Source of the DNA: Panonychus citri
Lineage: Eukaryota; Arthropoda; Arachnida; Trombidiformes; Tetranychidae
Length of the DNA: 64,000 nt
NCBI RefSeq assembly: GCF_014898815.1
Contig: NW_026515511.1
Coordinates: forward strand, 172,834-236,833
Reading direction: 5' to 3'
Shown here: in pieces, positions 48,101-58,499 of the stretch
Numbering within the stretch: position 1 is the first letter of the stretch
Layout: each line of letters starts with the position of its first letter
The notes under the pieces: model-generated
Seen by the model: the letters and a program-made list of their open reading frames with translations, nothing else
Told to the model about the DNA's origin: nothing
The model's database searches: none
Translations under genes and position numbers: made by a program

Positions 48101-50102
48101 ATTAAGGAAAGGCGATTATACCTCAGCTCTTAAATCTTCCGCATCACAATATCGTTATCTGGCATCACCTGATGTCTGGGGAGCTTCAGCTCGTTTCACA
48201 ACATGGAATCCAGCCAAGGGAATGTACGAAGCCGAAATCGTATCACCAGTCGATGTAGGAACCGTTAAATCGTCGATTCGATCATCCCAACAATCTTTAT
48301 CCGATCTTAATGATTCACTTAATGGATTGAAAGCTTCTCTTTGGAGTGAAATGGCTCCTCCATTCAAAGCAACTGCTTTTCTTTTGGGTGGACAACATTT
48401 CATCACTTTTGATGGAAAATCTTTTGATTTAAACTCTGTTGATTGTTCCTACTTGTTGGCCAGAGACTTTATTAACGGAAGCTTTTCGGTGATTGTCAAA
48501 TACCTTGGCGAGAATAAGAAATCATTTCTAGTTACCTTAGGCGATGAATCTGTTATTGAAATCATTCCATCTGAGAAAAGAGTCAAACTTGGTAAAAACA
48601 ATGTCGAACTTCCTGTTGTTCAAGGTTCATTAACTATTCTTCGACACCATCAATCAATCGTTCTTCAAGATTCATCTACTGGTTTAACTTTTAAGTGTTT
48701 CCTTGGTCATGATCTTTGTTCATTGTCTCTCTGGATGGTATTTCGGACGAACCAAAGGTCTATTTGGTACCTATGACTACGAACCATCAAACGATTATCT
48801 CCTTCCTAATGGTAAACAAGCAACCGATGTCAGTAACTTTGCTTCTGGCTGGGAAATTGAAGGCTCATGTGCCAATCCATCAGGAACACCAGTTCGCCGT
48901 GATGAGATTCGTCGATCAAGTAAAGCATATCGACTTTGTAGCAAAACATTTACATCTTCAGAATCACCTTTAGCTGATGGATTTTCATTCGTTCCTCCCA
49001 GTTTTTACTTCGAGATGTGCCTTCGACACATGGCGAGTACCAAAGGACAAGAAAGACCCGAAAAAGCTCTTTGTACAGTTGCTGGAGCTTATATCGAATC
49101 AGTTCGAGCTAATGGATTCGAGTTAACTATGCCATCTGAATGTTTAACTTGTGAAGCTGGTCAAGAGTTTGGAAGCCGAACTTATATCTCACCAACCATC
49201 AAATCTTCAAGAGCTGATGTTGTATTTGTCATTGAAGAGAGACCATGTAACACTAAATTGATCAACGATTTACCAAATTTAGCTCGAAGTATGAACAAAG
49301 AGCTCGAAGAGATCGGTTTGAGAGACCCACGATTCGGAGTAATTGGATTGGTGGCTTATCTCGTGAAGCTCATGGACACACTGCTCGAGGTGAACTATTG
49401 TTCAAACACCAAGACACCATGATGGCAACCAAAAGGATGGAATTAGCTCCCGCAAATTCTTATGACGCTAATTACACTGATGCTCTAAGTGCTATCGTTT
49501 TAGCATCACAATATCCCTTCCGAAAAGCAGCTTCCAAAAACATCGTTCTTTTGACCTGCAAACCTTGTGATGAAAAATCTTCTCGATTTGATTACAATGA
49601 TATTCAGCATTTACTTTTATCCGAAGGAATCACTCTTCATGTTGTGTCCAATCAACGATTCGAATCCAAACATGCCACATCGAAAACCCGAGAAATTTTC
49701 GGTAAGTTAATTGTAACCAAATCGATAAAACTAATCGGTAGTAACTAATCATTTCTAATTTCTTCATCAATAGGTATTGATAGTGGATCAATTCAACGAG
49801 CAAGCGACATTCGATCAACTGAAATCTCCGATGAACAGATTTACCTACGAAAATCAATAACAATTCCCAAAGATATTTGTATCTCCTTAGCTCACATAAG
49901 CAATGGTGCTTTCTATCCAAGTCCATTGGCCATTTCACTGGAACAACGATTGGAGAAACTTTGGTCTCTTGGTTTAGTTCGTCGAGTTGCATCAACCGCA
50001 ATTCCTAATCAATGTCAACATTGTGATTGTGTTCCTGATAATGATCTTTTACACTCGAAAATACTTTGCCGTCCATGTAGACCATTAAAACCCGTTCATT
50101 GA
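36177..50102 (+). CDS. Apolipophorin-like large lipid transfer protein with C-terminal vWD domain
   Basis: A giant haemolymph lipid carrier of about 3,990 residues. Exons: 36177-36237, 36636-36686, 37807-37961, 38042-39532, 39599-40391, 40554-47395, 47457-49701, 49774-50102. A signal peptide is followed by the vitellogenin-N/LLT module (QPGKTYIYDYDG, then SRFAELVYHLRSL in the helical part, QVGSYVVSHLSNIQE), the downstream beta-sheet lipid cradle, thousands of residues of amphipathic beta-strand-rich sequence, and a vWD domain (HFITFDGKSFDL, WYFGRTKGLFGTYDYEPSNDY). A further domain (ADVVFVIEE) and a Cys-rich end (CQHCDCVPD) close the protein. The length and the vWD fit arthropod apolipophorin rather than the shorter vitellogenins. 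At least ten single-base frame breaks (about 38440, 40815, 41497, 41625, 42060, 42820, 43075, 43350, 45090, 48730, 49343) interrupt it, with homology or beta-rich coding sequence continuous across each. Confidence 0.9.
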
Positions 50103-50609
50103 TCATTTAATCGACTAAAAACAACAGAAAAAAGCGAAGACATTTTTGCATTTTATACTTTGGTTTCCTAGGAAATTTCAAATCAACTCATTTTCGCAAT
50201 CCAATAATAAACTCAATGTATTTTTTACCCTTTTAATTAATTATGTCATCGCCAAACTGTAATCACTTTTATATTTTATTAGATTGCATACATTCAGAGA
50301 TTAAATTGTAATGAACTTTGGTAGCCATTAAATATTTTGTCACCAGAAAAAATGAAATTTGAATTGATTTGCATGTTGAATAAATGATAGAAGCAAAAAA
50401 AGGTCAATGAAGCTCGTGCTTGGGATGTGTTTTTATTGGAATTGTTGGACAATTGAGTTACAGAGATCATGTTAATGATGCTTTTGTAAAAGACAATGAA
50501 GAGGTTTAGAAATCGGAATAAATAAAATGTACATTAAGCTCCTGATAGAAGAAGGAGATTGACAATAATTAGAGTTTCGAAGGGGAAGACAGATTATTAC
50601 GAAAGGAAC
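50103..50609. other. Convergent 3' flanks of lipid-transfer and cuticle genes
   Basis: AATAAACTC near 50204 is a likely polyadenylation signal for the upstream gene. From 50458 the sequence belongs to the left arm of the inverted duplication and includes AATAAAATG-type signals for the minus-strand cuticle gene. Confidence 0.55.
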
Positions 50610-51234
50610 TTAATTTTTGGCCCAATTGTCGTGTTTGTTTTGTTGTTTCCATGAATCTTTGTTATTCCATGAATCGTGATTCTGTCCGTGGTATGGACCA
50701 TGTTGGTATTGGTTTTGATATTGGTTTCGGTGTTGGTTGTAATTGTTGTATTGGTTTGGGTATTGGTTTCATTGTTCCATGAGCCAACATGATGACGACC
50801 ATCATGATTGTAACCATCATGGTGATTGTAATGGTTTCCTTGTTTCCTGAGATAATATTAGTGTAACTGTGACCAGAAGGATCAGCACCATTGTAAATGG
50901 CATCAGCAGAGTCGATTGAGTCAACAGATGGTTCGTTTGAGTCCAATTTAACTCGGAATCCACTTTTATCGGCAATATAGTTAACAGTTCGGTGACGACC
51001 ATCGGCAAGTTTAAGTCCATATGAACCGTGGACATTACCCCAACCATCACCAGATTCTTGTCGGTAGTTGGATGATCCCCAAGGATCATTGATATCATAA
51101 CCAAAATTGTATTTTCCACTCACATCTTGGTTTCGATAAATTTTACTCTGACCTCCGTCACCGTGATTTGTAGCACTAATTGTTGTAGAAATGGCAACAA
51201 GAGCAAAGAAAATGATAGCAACCAATTGATTCAT
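50610..51234 (-). CDS. Rebers-Riddiford cuticle protein, copy 1
   Basis: A secreted structural cuticle protein that binds chitin. The signal peptide (LVAIIFFALVAISTTISA) is followed by a chitin_bind_4 (RR) domain: GKYNFGYDINDPWGSSNYRQ, then GDGWGNVHGSYGLKLADGR and VNYIADKSGFRV, ending in NEPSV, the usual RR close in arachnid proteins. After about residue 130 the intended tail is rich in His, Asn, Gln, Tyr and Trp (NQYQNQYQHGPYHG, then SWNNKDSW), seen clearly in the other copy. In this copy the frame slips at about 50838 (GGG to GG) and 50780 (GG to G), giving a different tail and an early stop at 50662 if taken literally. No intron. The RR domain is complete, so this is the better of the two copies. 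Confidence 0.85.
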
Positions 51235-51335
51235 TGTTGTAATAGAAAAGTTTTAAATTTTTTCGTTTAGTTGTTGTTGTTGTTTTCGTTGTTGGTTTGG
51301 ACAGTTGAATGATAATTTCTCGAAAATCCTTTCGT

Positions 51336-51343
51336 TTTATATA
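51336..51343 (-). promoter_or_regulatory. TATA box of cuticle copy 1
   Basis: Minus-strand TATATAAA 100 bases upstream of the start codon, mirrored exactly at 52157 in the other arm. A CAA/GTT repeat follows in the 5' UTR. Confidence 0.65.
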
Positions 51344-51487
51344 GTAGACGAAAAGTGAAAAATATCAATTTGAGAATATCTAAAATACTAATCGAGTGAG
51401 AATAAGGAATGAGTAGGACATAAAATAAACGGTAGTTAAGATAAGATCGAGTAGAAAAATCGGAAAAAGTTCATCTTGATAATTTTC

Positions 51488-52012
51488 AATGTAAGAGTGA
51501 GTTGATTTGGTAGCAAATTCTTTTCCCGTATGGCCAAAAATCAACATCAAAATTTATCGTTTTCGTGAAAGTTCAATTTATGCAGAGGAATCACAATTAT
51601 TAATTTTTGATATTTATACTTATCCCGCTAGTGCGATTATCTTGTTGGTAAAGGTTCTAAACATCTATTAATATTAATTTAAGCCAGGAATAAGAATTTT
51701 TTTATTTGGTCAAGTGAATAAAAGTTAAAGGCTAAATAAGGGTCAAAGGACCAGAATTCATCTGAATTAACTCTGTCAACTATACTCTGATAAATTTAGC
51801 TGGAGTGGATCCACAAGAGTGGAGATGAACATTTGAGCCAAATTGAAATTAGAATTGTAACAAAACTAATTGATTAAGAAATTTTATTTTATTCAAATTG
51901 TTAATATCAACAAATTAACTAGAAAAAAGTTATTTTTATTTGGCTCAAATGTTTATGCACAAATTCAGTAGAATTGAACCTTGGTTGCTTGGTACAAGTT
52001 TTCGAATCATTA
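51488..52012. other. Spacer of the palindrome, with its own small inverted repeat
   Basis: Between the divergent cuticle genes. AACATTTGAGCCAAAT (51828-51843) and ATTTGGCTCAAATGTT (51938-51953) form a perfect 16-base inverted pair, so the spacer may hold an insertion of a small palindromic element. No gene. Confidence 0.6.
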
Positions 52013-52156
52013 GAAAATTATCAAGATGAACTTTTTCCGATTTTTCTACTCGATCTTATCTTAACTACCGTTTATTTTATGTCCTACTCATTCCTTATTC
52101 TCACTCGATTAGTATTTTAGATATTCTCAAATTGATATTTTTCACTTTTCGTCTAC

Positions 52157-52164
52157 TATATAAA
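52157..52164 (+). promoter_or_regulatory. TATA box of cuticle copy 2
   Basis: TATATAAA, 110 bases before the start codon, identical in context to the mirrored box of copy 1, so transcription of this copy is possible. Confidence 0.65.
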
Positions 52165-52273
52165 ACGAAAGGATTTTCGAGAAATTATCATTCAACTGTC
52201 CAAACCAATAACGAAAACAACAACAACAACAACAACAACTAAACGAAAACATTTAAAACTTTTCTATTACAAA

Positions 52274-52896
52274 ATGAATCAATTGGTTGTTATTCTTTCT
52301 TTGCTCTTGTTGCTCTTTCTACAACAATTAGTGCTACAAATCACGGTGACGGAGGTCAGAGTAAAATTTATCGAAACCAAGATGTGAGTGGAAAATACAA
52401 TTTTGTTATGATATCAATGATCCTTGGGGATCATCCAACTACCGACAAGAATCTGGTGATGGTTGGGGTAATGTCCACGGTTCATATGGACTTAAACTGC
52501 CGATGGTCGTCACCGAACTGTTAACTATATTGCCGATAAAAGTGGATTCCGAGTTAAATTGACTCAAACGAACCATCTGTTGACTCAATCGACTCTGCTG
52601 ATGCCATTTACAATGGTGCTGATCCTTCTGGTCACAGTTACACTAATATTATCTCAGGAAACAAGGGAAACCATTACAATCATGATGGTCGTCATCATGT
52701 TGGCTCATGGAACAATGGAAACCAATACCCAAACCAATACAACAATTACAACCAACACCGAAACCAATATCAAAACCAATACCAACATGGTCCATACCAC
52801 GGACAGAATCACGATTCATGGAATAACAAAGATTCTTGGAATAATAAAGATTCATGGAAACAAGGAAACAAACACGACAATTGGGCCAAAAATTAA
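52274..52896 (+). pseudogene. Rebers-Riddiford cuticle protein, copy 2 (frame-broken)
   Basis: Mirror copy of the cuticle gene at 50610. Relative to copy 1 it lacks one base in the signal-peptide codons (about 52290), one G at 52405 (GG to G), one T at 52498 (TT to T) and one G at 52559 (GG to G), so the literal frame ends after 37 codons. The C-terminal part is intact here and shows the true tail: NHYNHDGRHHVGSWNNGN, repeated NQY units, HGPYHGQN, a duplicated SWNNKD and a final DNWAKN. The tail is His/Asn/Trp-rich and probably cross-linkable or metal-binding, which is inference. It is either a decayed duplicate or a real second gene affected by assembly errors. Confidence 0.8.
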
Positions 52897-53149
52897 GTTC
52901 CTTTCGTAACAATCTGTCTTCCCCTTCGAAACTCTAATCATTGTCAATCTCCTTCTTCTATTAGGAGCTTAATGTACATTTTATTTATTCCGATTTCCAA
53001 GCCTCTTCATTGTCTTTTACAAAAGTATCATTAACATGATCTCTGTAATCTAAATGTTCCCAGGATAAACATTTTCAATTAAATAGCAACATATCTTTAT
53101 TCAATAACTAGTCTCACATATCTTTTATCCAATTAACATTGATCGACGA

Positions 53150-54230
53150 ATTAGTCCAGTGAATCAAAGTTTCTCCGATGTCCGGTGGAATGGCCATTGG
53201 ATAGAAGGCACCATAGCTATTATCTAAAGAGATACATATTCCTTTTTTGTCTTTATTCATTGGAGACTCCATTGATTCAACTATACGTTATATTGATAGA
53301 CTATCTGTACAATCACTATCGATGAAAAATTAGCAATAATTTCTATGCTCTTCGTTGTCTCATAACCATCAAAAAGCTTCAATCCATTAAGTGAATCATT
53401 AACATCGGTTAAAGATTGTTGGGATGATCGAATCGATGACTTAACGGTTCCTACATCGACTGGTGATACGATTTCGGCTTCGTACATTCCCTTGGCTGGA
53501 TTCCAGGTTGTGAAACGAGCTGAAGCTCCCCAGACATCAGGTGATGCCAGGTAACGATATTGTGATGCGGAAGATTTAAGAGCTGAGGTATAGTCGCCTT
53601 TTCCAAAGACAATTAATTCACCAACAATTGCTATACGAATGATGTATTTGTCCTTACTGAGTCCCGAAAATTTATTTATTCACCATTAATGTAGATGGTA
53701 TTCCTTTCCATTGATATTTCCTTAACTTGATTTAAGGCCAATTCATTGATTTTTTGACGAACTGTTGATAAAAAAAACAATAAATAGTAAAACAGAAATT
53801 TGTCGCTAAAAAAGCAAGAACATTAAAATTTGCTAAATTAAACTAACCAATTGTTTTGAATAATATTAATAGTACATTTAAATTGTAGCATTAACTTGGC
53901 AAACTATTAAAATTAGTTCAATTTGGAAACGAGTTGAAGTTTGAAGTAAATTGCGAATCTCAATTTGAGATTAATCTTCAAAAATCATTTAGGTCCATTG
54001 TAATGAGCAGTTTATTTGATTCCTTCAGGTAAAAAAATCGGAACAATTGAGCCCAAAACGAAGGACATCTGAACCTTTAGAAGTACCATAACAATTAAAC
54101 CAAGATAATGGTTCACCATAATCAAGAGTTGGATTTGGATGCACATAATTCAAGAGCATCTTGAATTGGTTAGATGAGAAACCATTCAACAAACAACTAA
54201 TTCCAATGGAAAAACTCAAGAAAGCCTCAT
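53150..54230 (-). pseudogene. Shattered 3' part of the apolipophorin-like gene
   Basis: Minus-strand pieces match the large lipid-transfer gene in collinear order: 54130-54040 resembles about 46080-46180 (KGSDVLRFGLN), 53760-53690 resembles about 47480-47530 (the MERNTIYINGE area, QWKGIPSTL in the gene), 53610-53390 resembles 48105-48330 (GMYEAEIVSPVDVGTVKSS) and 53255-53150 resembles 49865-49970 (ICISL, GAFYP). Large parts between are deleted and no frame survives for long. It sits where the mirror image of the gene is expected beyond the palindrome, so the original inverted duplication covered at least 4 kb of that gene. Confidence 0.85.
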
Positions 54231-54891
54231 AGAAAAATAGATTTTCAATAAGATGAATTTAAATAATCAACCAAAGACCAAAATAATTAACCGGTTGAAG
54301 AAAACAAAAACTAAGAAAATAGTAAATAAAGAGACCACAAGGAATAAACCGGCTTAGTGTTTCTCTATGGCGTTGGCTGGAAACACTTTAGAAACACATT
54401 GGAAATGAAAGAGAAAATGTTTCACTAACAAATTCGATTAATTGTACTAAAAAACTCTTCTAAATTGTTGAGAAAATTAAATTATTGTTAATTAATCGAA
54501 AAAGAAAAGCAATTAAATCAAATTGTCTCTCCATGGTAATGGATTAATAGTCCCCATTCAATTCCGCCATTTTGCTGCTCCCGATCCATCGATTTTCTTA
54601 TTCTACGCTCCCTCTTCCAGTTTCTTCTATTCTCCCTTAGTCTCCATCCCTTTTTCCTCTCCCTTTTCTCTCTCTCTCTTTCCATTACTCATTTTCTCTC
54701 TCTTTCTCCTTCTGTCTTGTGTGTTTTTTTCCATGTACAAATTTTTGAATTGATTTTGTTGACAAAAATGTTCTTATTAATTAAATAATCATCTTTTTTT
54801 TTCTTCTTATTTAATTGTCAGTCAACTGTAATTATAATCATTCTCTGATCATTTCAATTAATTTAACCTGACCATTGATTTTTATGTTAAC
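54231..54891. other. Intergenic and CT-rich leader of the SCAF gene
   Basis: A strongly pyrimidine-rich segment at 54590-54740 (CTCTCTCTCT, TTTTCTCTC runs) suggests the promoter or 5' UTR of the next gene; the open frame in it is low-complexity Ser/Phe/Leu and not supported. Confidence 0.5.
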
Positions 54892-57800
54892 ATGGAATTG
54901 GTTCAAGCTTTTAATGCAGAGGTAAACATAATGTGTAGTCTTATTTTTGGCTGGTGTGTTTTCTTGCCTTTTACTTGGGTGACTTTGTTTCATTTTCATC
55001 TTTATTACTCACTGGTGGATTTCAGCATTCATTTGCTTTATTTTATTCAGATTATTTGTTCTTCTTTGGAACATTTTTCTACCTTGTTCTTGGGAATGTT
55101 GATCTTTCAACTGTCACAAGAAAGTTAGCTGCGTGATACTCTGTTCTTTTCCTACATACTTCTCTCTCTCTCGCTCTTTCTCTGTTTCTCTTTCACTCTC
55201 ATCTATCCATCTATTTATCTCTTTATCATGATTGTCATCTGGTTAAAAGATTATTCTTTGCTTGTCAAGCCTCGATTCGACTAATTTTTTGTGTTTATTG
55301 TTCAATCACAATCAATTCTATGTTACTCATGTTTATTGTTTTTCTTTTTTCTTCTTCTTATTTTCATTTACCTTTTTCCTCTCTACCATTCTAGCTCTCA
55401 TCGCTCTATGAGGTTAAACCTCCCATCTCTAAGGCAAAGATGAGCCAAATTACAAAAGTTGCCATTAAAGGGATTAAAATGTATAAACACATTGTTCAAA
55501 GCGTCGAAAGATTCATAGCAAAGGTATGAAGAATTTAATTCATGGTCATTCGTTTGTATTATTTATCAACTAACTGAAATTTTCTCTTTTTCATGTCTTC
55601 GTGTGGAAATTTTTTCTACTTTTATCACTTGTTATCTTTCGATTTTGCGAAAAAAAAATTGTTTCATCCTGTTGGAAATTGGAATATCTCAATCCAGTGT
55701 CGACCGGAATACAAAATACCCGGTTTATATGTGATCGACTCAATTGTCCGCCAATCAAGGCACCAATTTGGAGCTGAGAAAGATGTTTTCGGCCCAAGAT
55801 TTACTAGAAATTTTAACCAAACATTTCAAAACCTTTTTTTAACTTGTCCACAAGAAGACAAGGTATTACACATATACATTACCTTTAATCTTAATTTTCA
55901 AGATTCATCTTCGATTCTGTTAAATTGGTCAAATTTATGCAGATCGAGATTCGATATCATTGAAATTTCTGTGAGAAATATCTTTATCTCTCATCAATAC
56001 CCATCGATTTCAGTTATTTGTATAATTTACCAAATTAGGCAAAGTGCTTATTAGGTTTTAATGATTATTCTTTCTATTCTCTCTACAATAGCCAAAGATT
56101 GTGCGGGTATTGAACCTTGGCAACGGAATAATGTATTTTCTAGTGAGATTATCCAACCTCTACTAGATATGGCTAATCCAAACGCAAATTTAGGACAAAT
56201 TAAGTATGAAGGTTCGCCTTCAGAAAGTGTTAACAACGATCTACCAAGTGGTAGTAATAAAGCTGACTCTGATACAAATTTGGTGTTGAGTTTACACAAA
56301 TTGGCAACTACATTAGGACTTGTCAACAATTCCAATAATGGTTCCAGTATCGGCGGGTCATCTGCTGGTGTTGTTGATTCTGGAGGTTCACAACAAAACG
56401 CCGTACGATTTGATAAGAAACTGTTAGATTTTGATTATAGTGAAGATGAAGATGACGATAAAAGTGAAACTCCAACTGAAGCTGAGCCACCAACAAGTGT
56501 TGCCTTAAACAATGAAGATGCCAATGCTAATCCCCTTGCCCTGAGTATGGCTCAAAACTTATTATCCAATCCAGAGCTTCTTAAGCGTTTACAACAAATG
56601 CAACAAAACATTCAACAACACCAGGATAATAATTCTCAGATAAATAGTGGAAACGATCGAGATATATCGGACTCTTCCTTCATTTCATCAATCATCGATT
56701 CTAAACCAGCTTTTAGTTCACATCATGAGATCGATTCAAGTCATACCGATAACAATGCACCTAATAGAGATACTATGCAATCGGAGAAAGTTCCAACTGA
56801 TACCTTCACTTACCCTCAAAATGTTATAAATCGTTTAAATACCCGGTTAGATCCTGTCATTTCTAGTGGACCTTTAGTTTATAATGAAGAGCCCGCTCCC
56901 TATCAATCCCGAATGGATCGAAACTATTCAAATGATAACAAACGTCATTACGATTATAATGGTCCAGAAAGAGATAATGATATGAATGCAAGATCTCGTT
57001 CACGGTCACCTCGTCGAAATTCAAGATTTCAAAGGTCTAGTTACCGGGACAAAGATGAAAGAGTTAAACGAAGCCGGTCTCGTTCTCCTTGGAGATCATC
57101 TAATGATAGTAGGAGAAACTATGAATCTCGTTCACCACGAGGTGGCCGAAGAGGCGATCGAATTAGTTTGTCACCTGATAGTAAAGAAAGAGAAAAGAAC
57201 GAGAAAAGGAAAGGAAAGACGGCGACGAGGGTTACCACAAATTAGAAAAGGTTTTCTTACAATTTGTAGCACAACTTTATGGTTAGGTCATGTTCCAAAG
57301 TTAGTATCAGAAGCCGATATTTCCAATACTTTTGGAGAGTTCGGAACTATCAACAGTATCGATGTAAGTAATTCTTATCTCATTTGAAATACTTTTTTTC
57401 GAGAAAATTATGAAAATTAATGTCAATTTTTTTCCTTCAGCTCATCCTCCCAGAGGTTGTGGATATGTTTGTATGAATCGTAGACAAGATGCTTACAGAG
57501 CATTGAATCAATTAAAAAATTTTAAACTTCATGGTAGCACTATCAAGGTGTGTATTTGTTTATTGATTTTCCGATGACCGAATTTCATCAACTTTTCTTT
57601 TAATTAGATGGCTTGGGCTCCCGGCAAAGGCATGAAAGGCAAAAGTATAAAGATTGTTGGGATGTTGAGCTTGGCGCAAGTTACATTCCCTATGACAAAC
57701 TTGATGATAATGTCGATATTGACTTGCTCGAAGATGGTGGTATGATCGATGAAGATACTGTACCAGAAAAATTGAAAGGTAAGTGTCAGAATTTGATGTT

Positions 57801-58499
57801 AAATTTTGATTAACTTTTGAAAAATTGAAACATAAATTATTTTTATTTAAAAATTTCACAGAAATTAGAAATCGAAAAGCCAAAGAAAACGAGGAACGAA
57901 TGATCCAAGTAGCAATGCTCACTCAACCATCGTTAATACCTGTGCCTTCAATGGTATCAGTTTCAACGCCGGTCCCAGCAGTTCCACCTACAGCCCTCCA
58001 TTTAGCATACCACCTCCTTCAGGTATACCTCCTTCCAGTATGCCACCCCAGGTTTGCCACTCCATCGGGTATTCCTCCACCCGGTATACCTCCTCCATCA
58101 GGTTTACCACCTCCATCAGGCATGCCACCACCAGGCATGCCTCCTCCAGGTATGCCTCCTCCATCAGGTATGCCGGCTCCATTTGGAATGCCTCCTCCAG
58201 GTATACCACCGCCGTCGGGTATACCGCCTCCTTCTGGTAAGCTTTAGTCTATTTACTCTACTTTTCACCTTTGTCTCTGATTTTAATGTCCAAATTTATC
58301 TCTCAAAGGTCTCGTTCCACCAGCTATGACACAACAACCTGTACCGACTTCGATGGCGCAGTCAGTTCTACCTGTTGGAATTCCACCACCACCACCACCA
58401 CCTCAACCATTCGTTATTCCAGGTTCAACTAGTGTTCCTTTACGACCAATAATTTCCAATAATTATCGTCATAATTACTATAATATTCATATCAAATAA
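54892..58499 (+). CDS. SCAF4/SCAF8-like RNA polymerase II CTD-binding factor
   Basis: Exons 54892-54921, 55395-55523, 55698-55862, 56098-57363, 57441-57547, 57608-57778, 57860-58236, 58309-58499. The N-terminal CTD-interaction domain is clear: MELVQAFNAE, KPPISKAKMSQITKVAIKGI, YKIPGLYVIDSIVRQSRHQF and NNVFSSEIIQPLLDMA. A long acidic/Gln middle leads to Arg/Ser-rich SPRRNSRF-type stretches, the KERRRRGLPQI motif, an RRM (STTLWLGHVPK, RGCGYVCMNRRQDAYRAL) and the SCAF-specific YKDCWDVELGASYIPYDKL. A PPPGMPPPG repeat ends the protein. Human SCAF4 and SCAF8 bind phospho-CTD and suppress early polyadenylation in the nucleus. One-base slips occur at about 56118, 57210, 57441, 57636 and within the Pro repeat near 57975 and 58045; homology resumes each time. 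Confidence 0.9.
58060..58236 (+). repeat. PPPxGM/GIPPPSG coding repeat
   Basis: Tandem 15-21 base units of CCTCCTCCAGGTATG type encode Pro-rich repeats in the seventh exon of the SCAF gene. Two compensating frame slips just upstream fall in the same repeat array, where polymerase or assembly slippage is easiest. Confidence 0.75.

Larger units (their letters stand above)
50458..51487 (+). repeat. Left arm of a 1 kb palindromic duplication
   Basis: Reverse complement of 52013-53048 with high identity, including promoter, whole cuticle gene and 3' flank. The spacer between arms is 525 bases. Differences are mainly single-base losses in short runs plus a small insertion of a GGTTACAATCATGATG-like unit in the coding tail. 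Confidence 0.93.
52013..53048 (-). repeat. Right arm of the palindromic duplication
   Basis: Partner of 50458-51487; see the left arm for content. The homology with the lipid-transfer gene continues beyond this arm in shattered form to about 54230. Confidence 0.93.

Noticed and set aside
54523..55136. Open frames rich in Ser, Phe and Leu upstream of and within the first intron of the SCAF gene
   Set aside because: They follow CT-rich tracts and an intron; no homology and low complexity.
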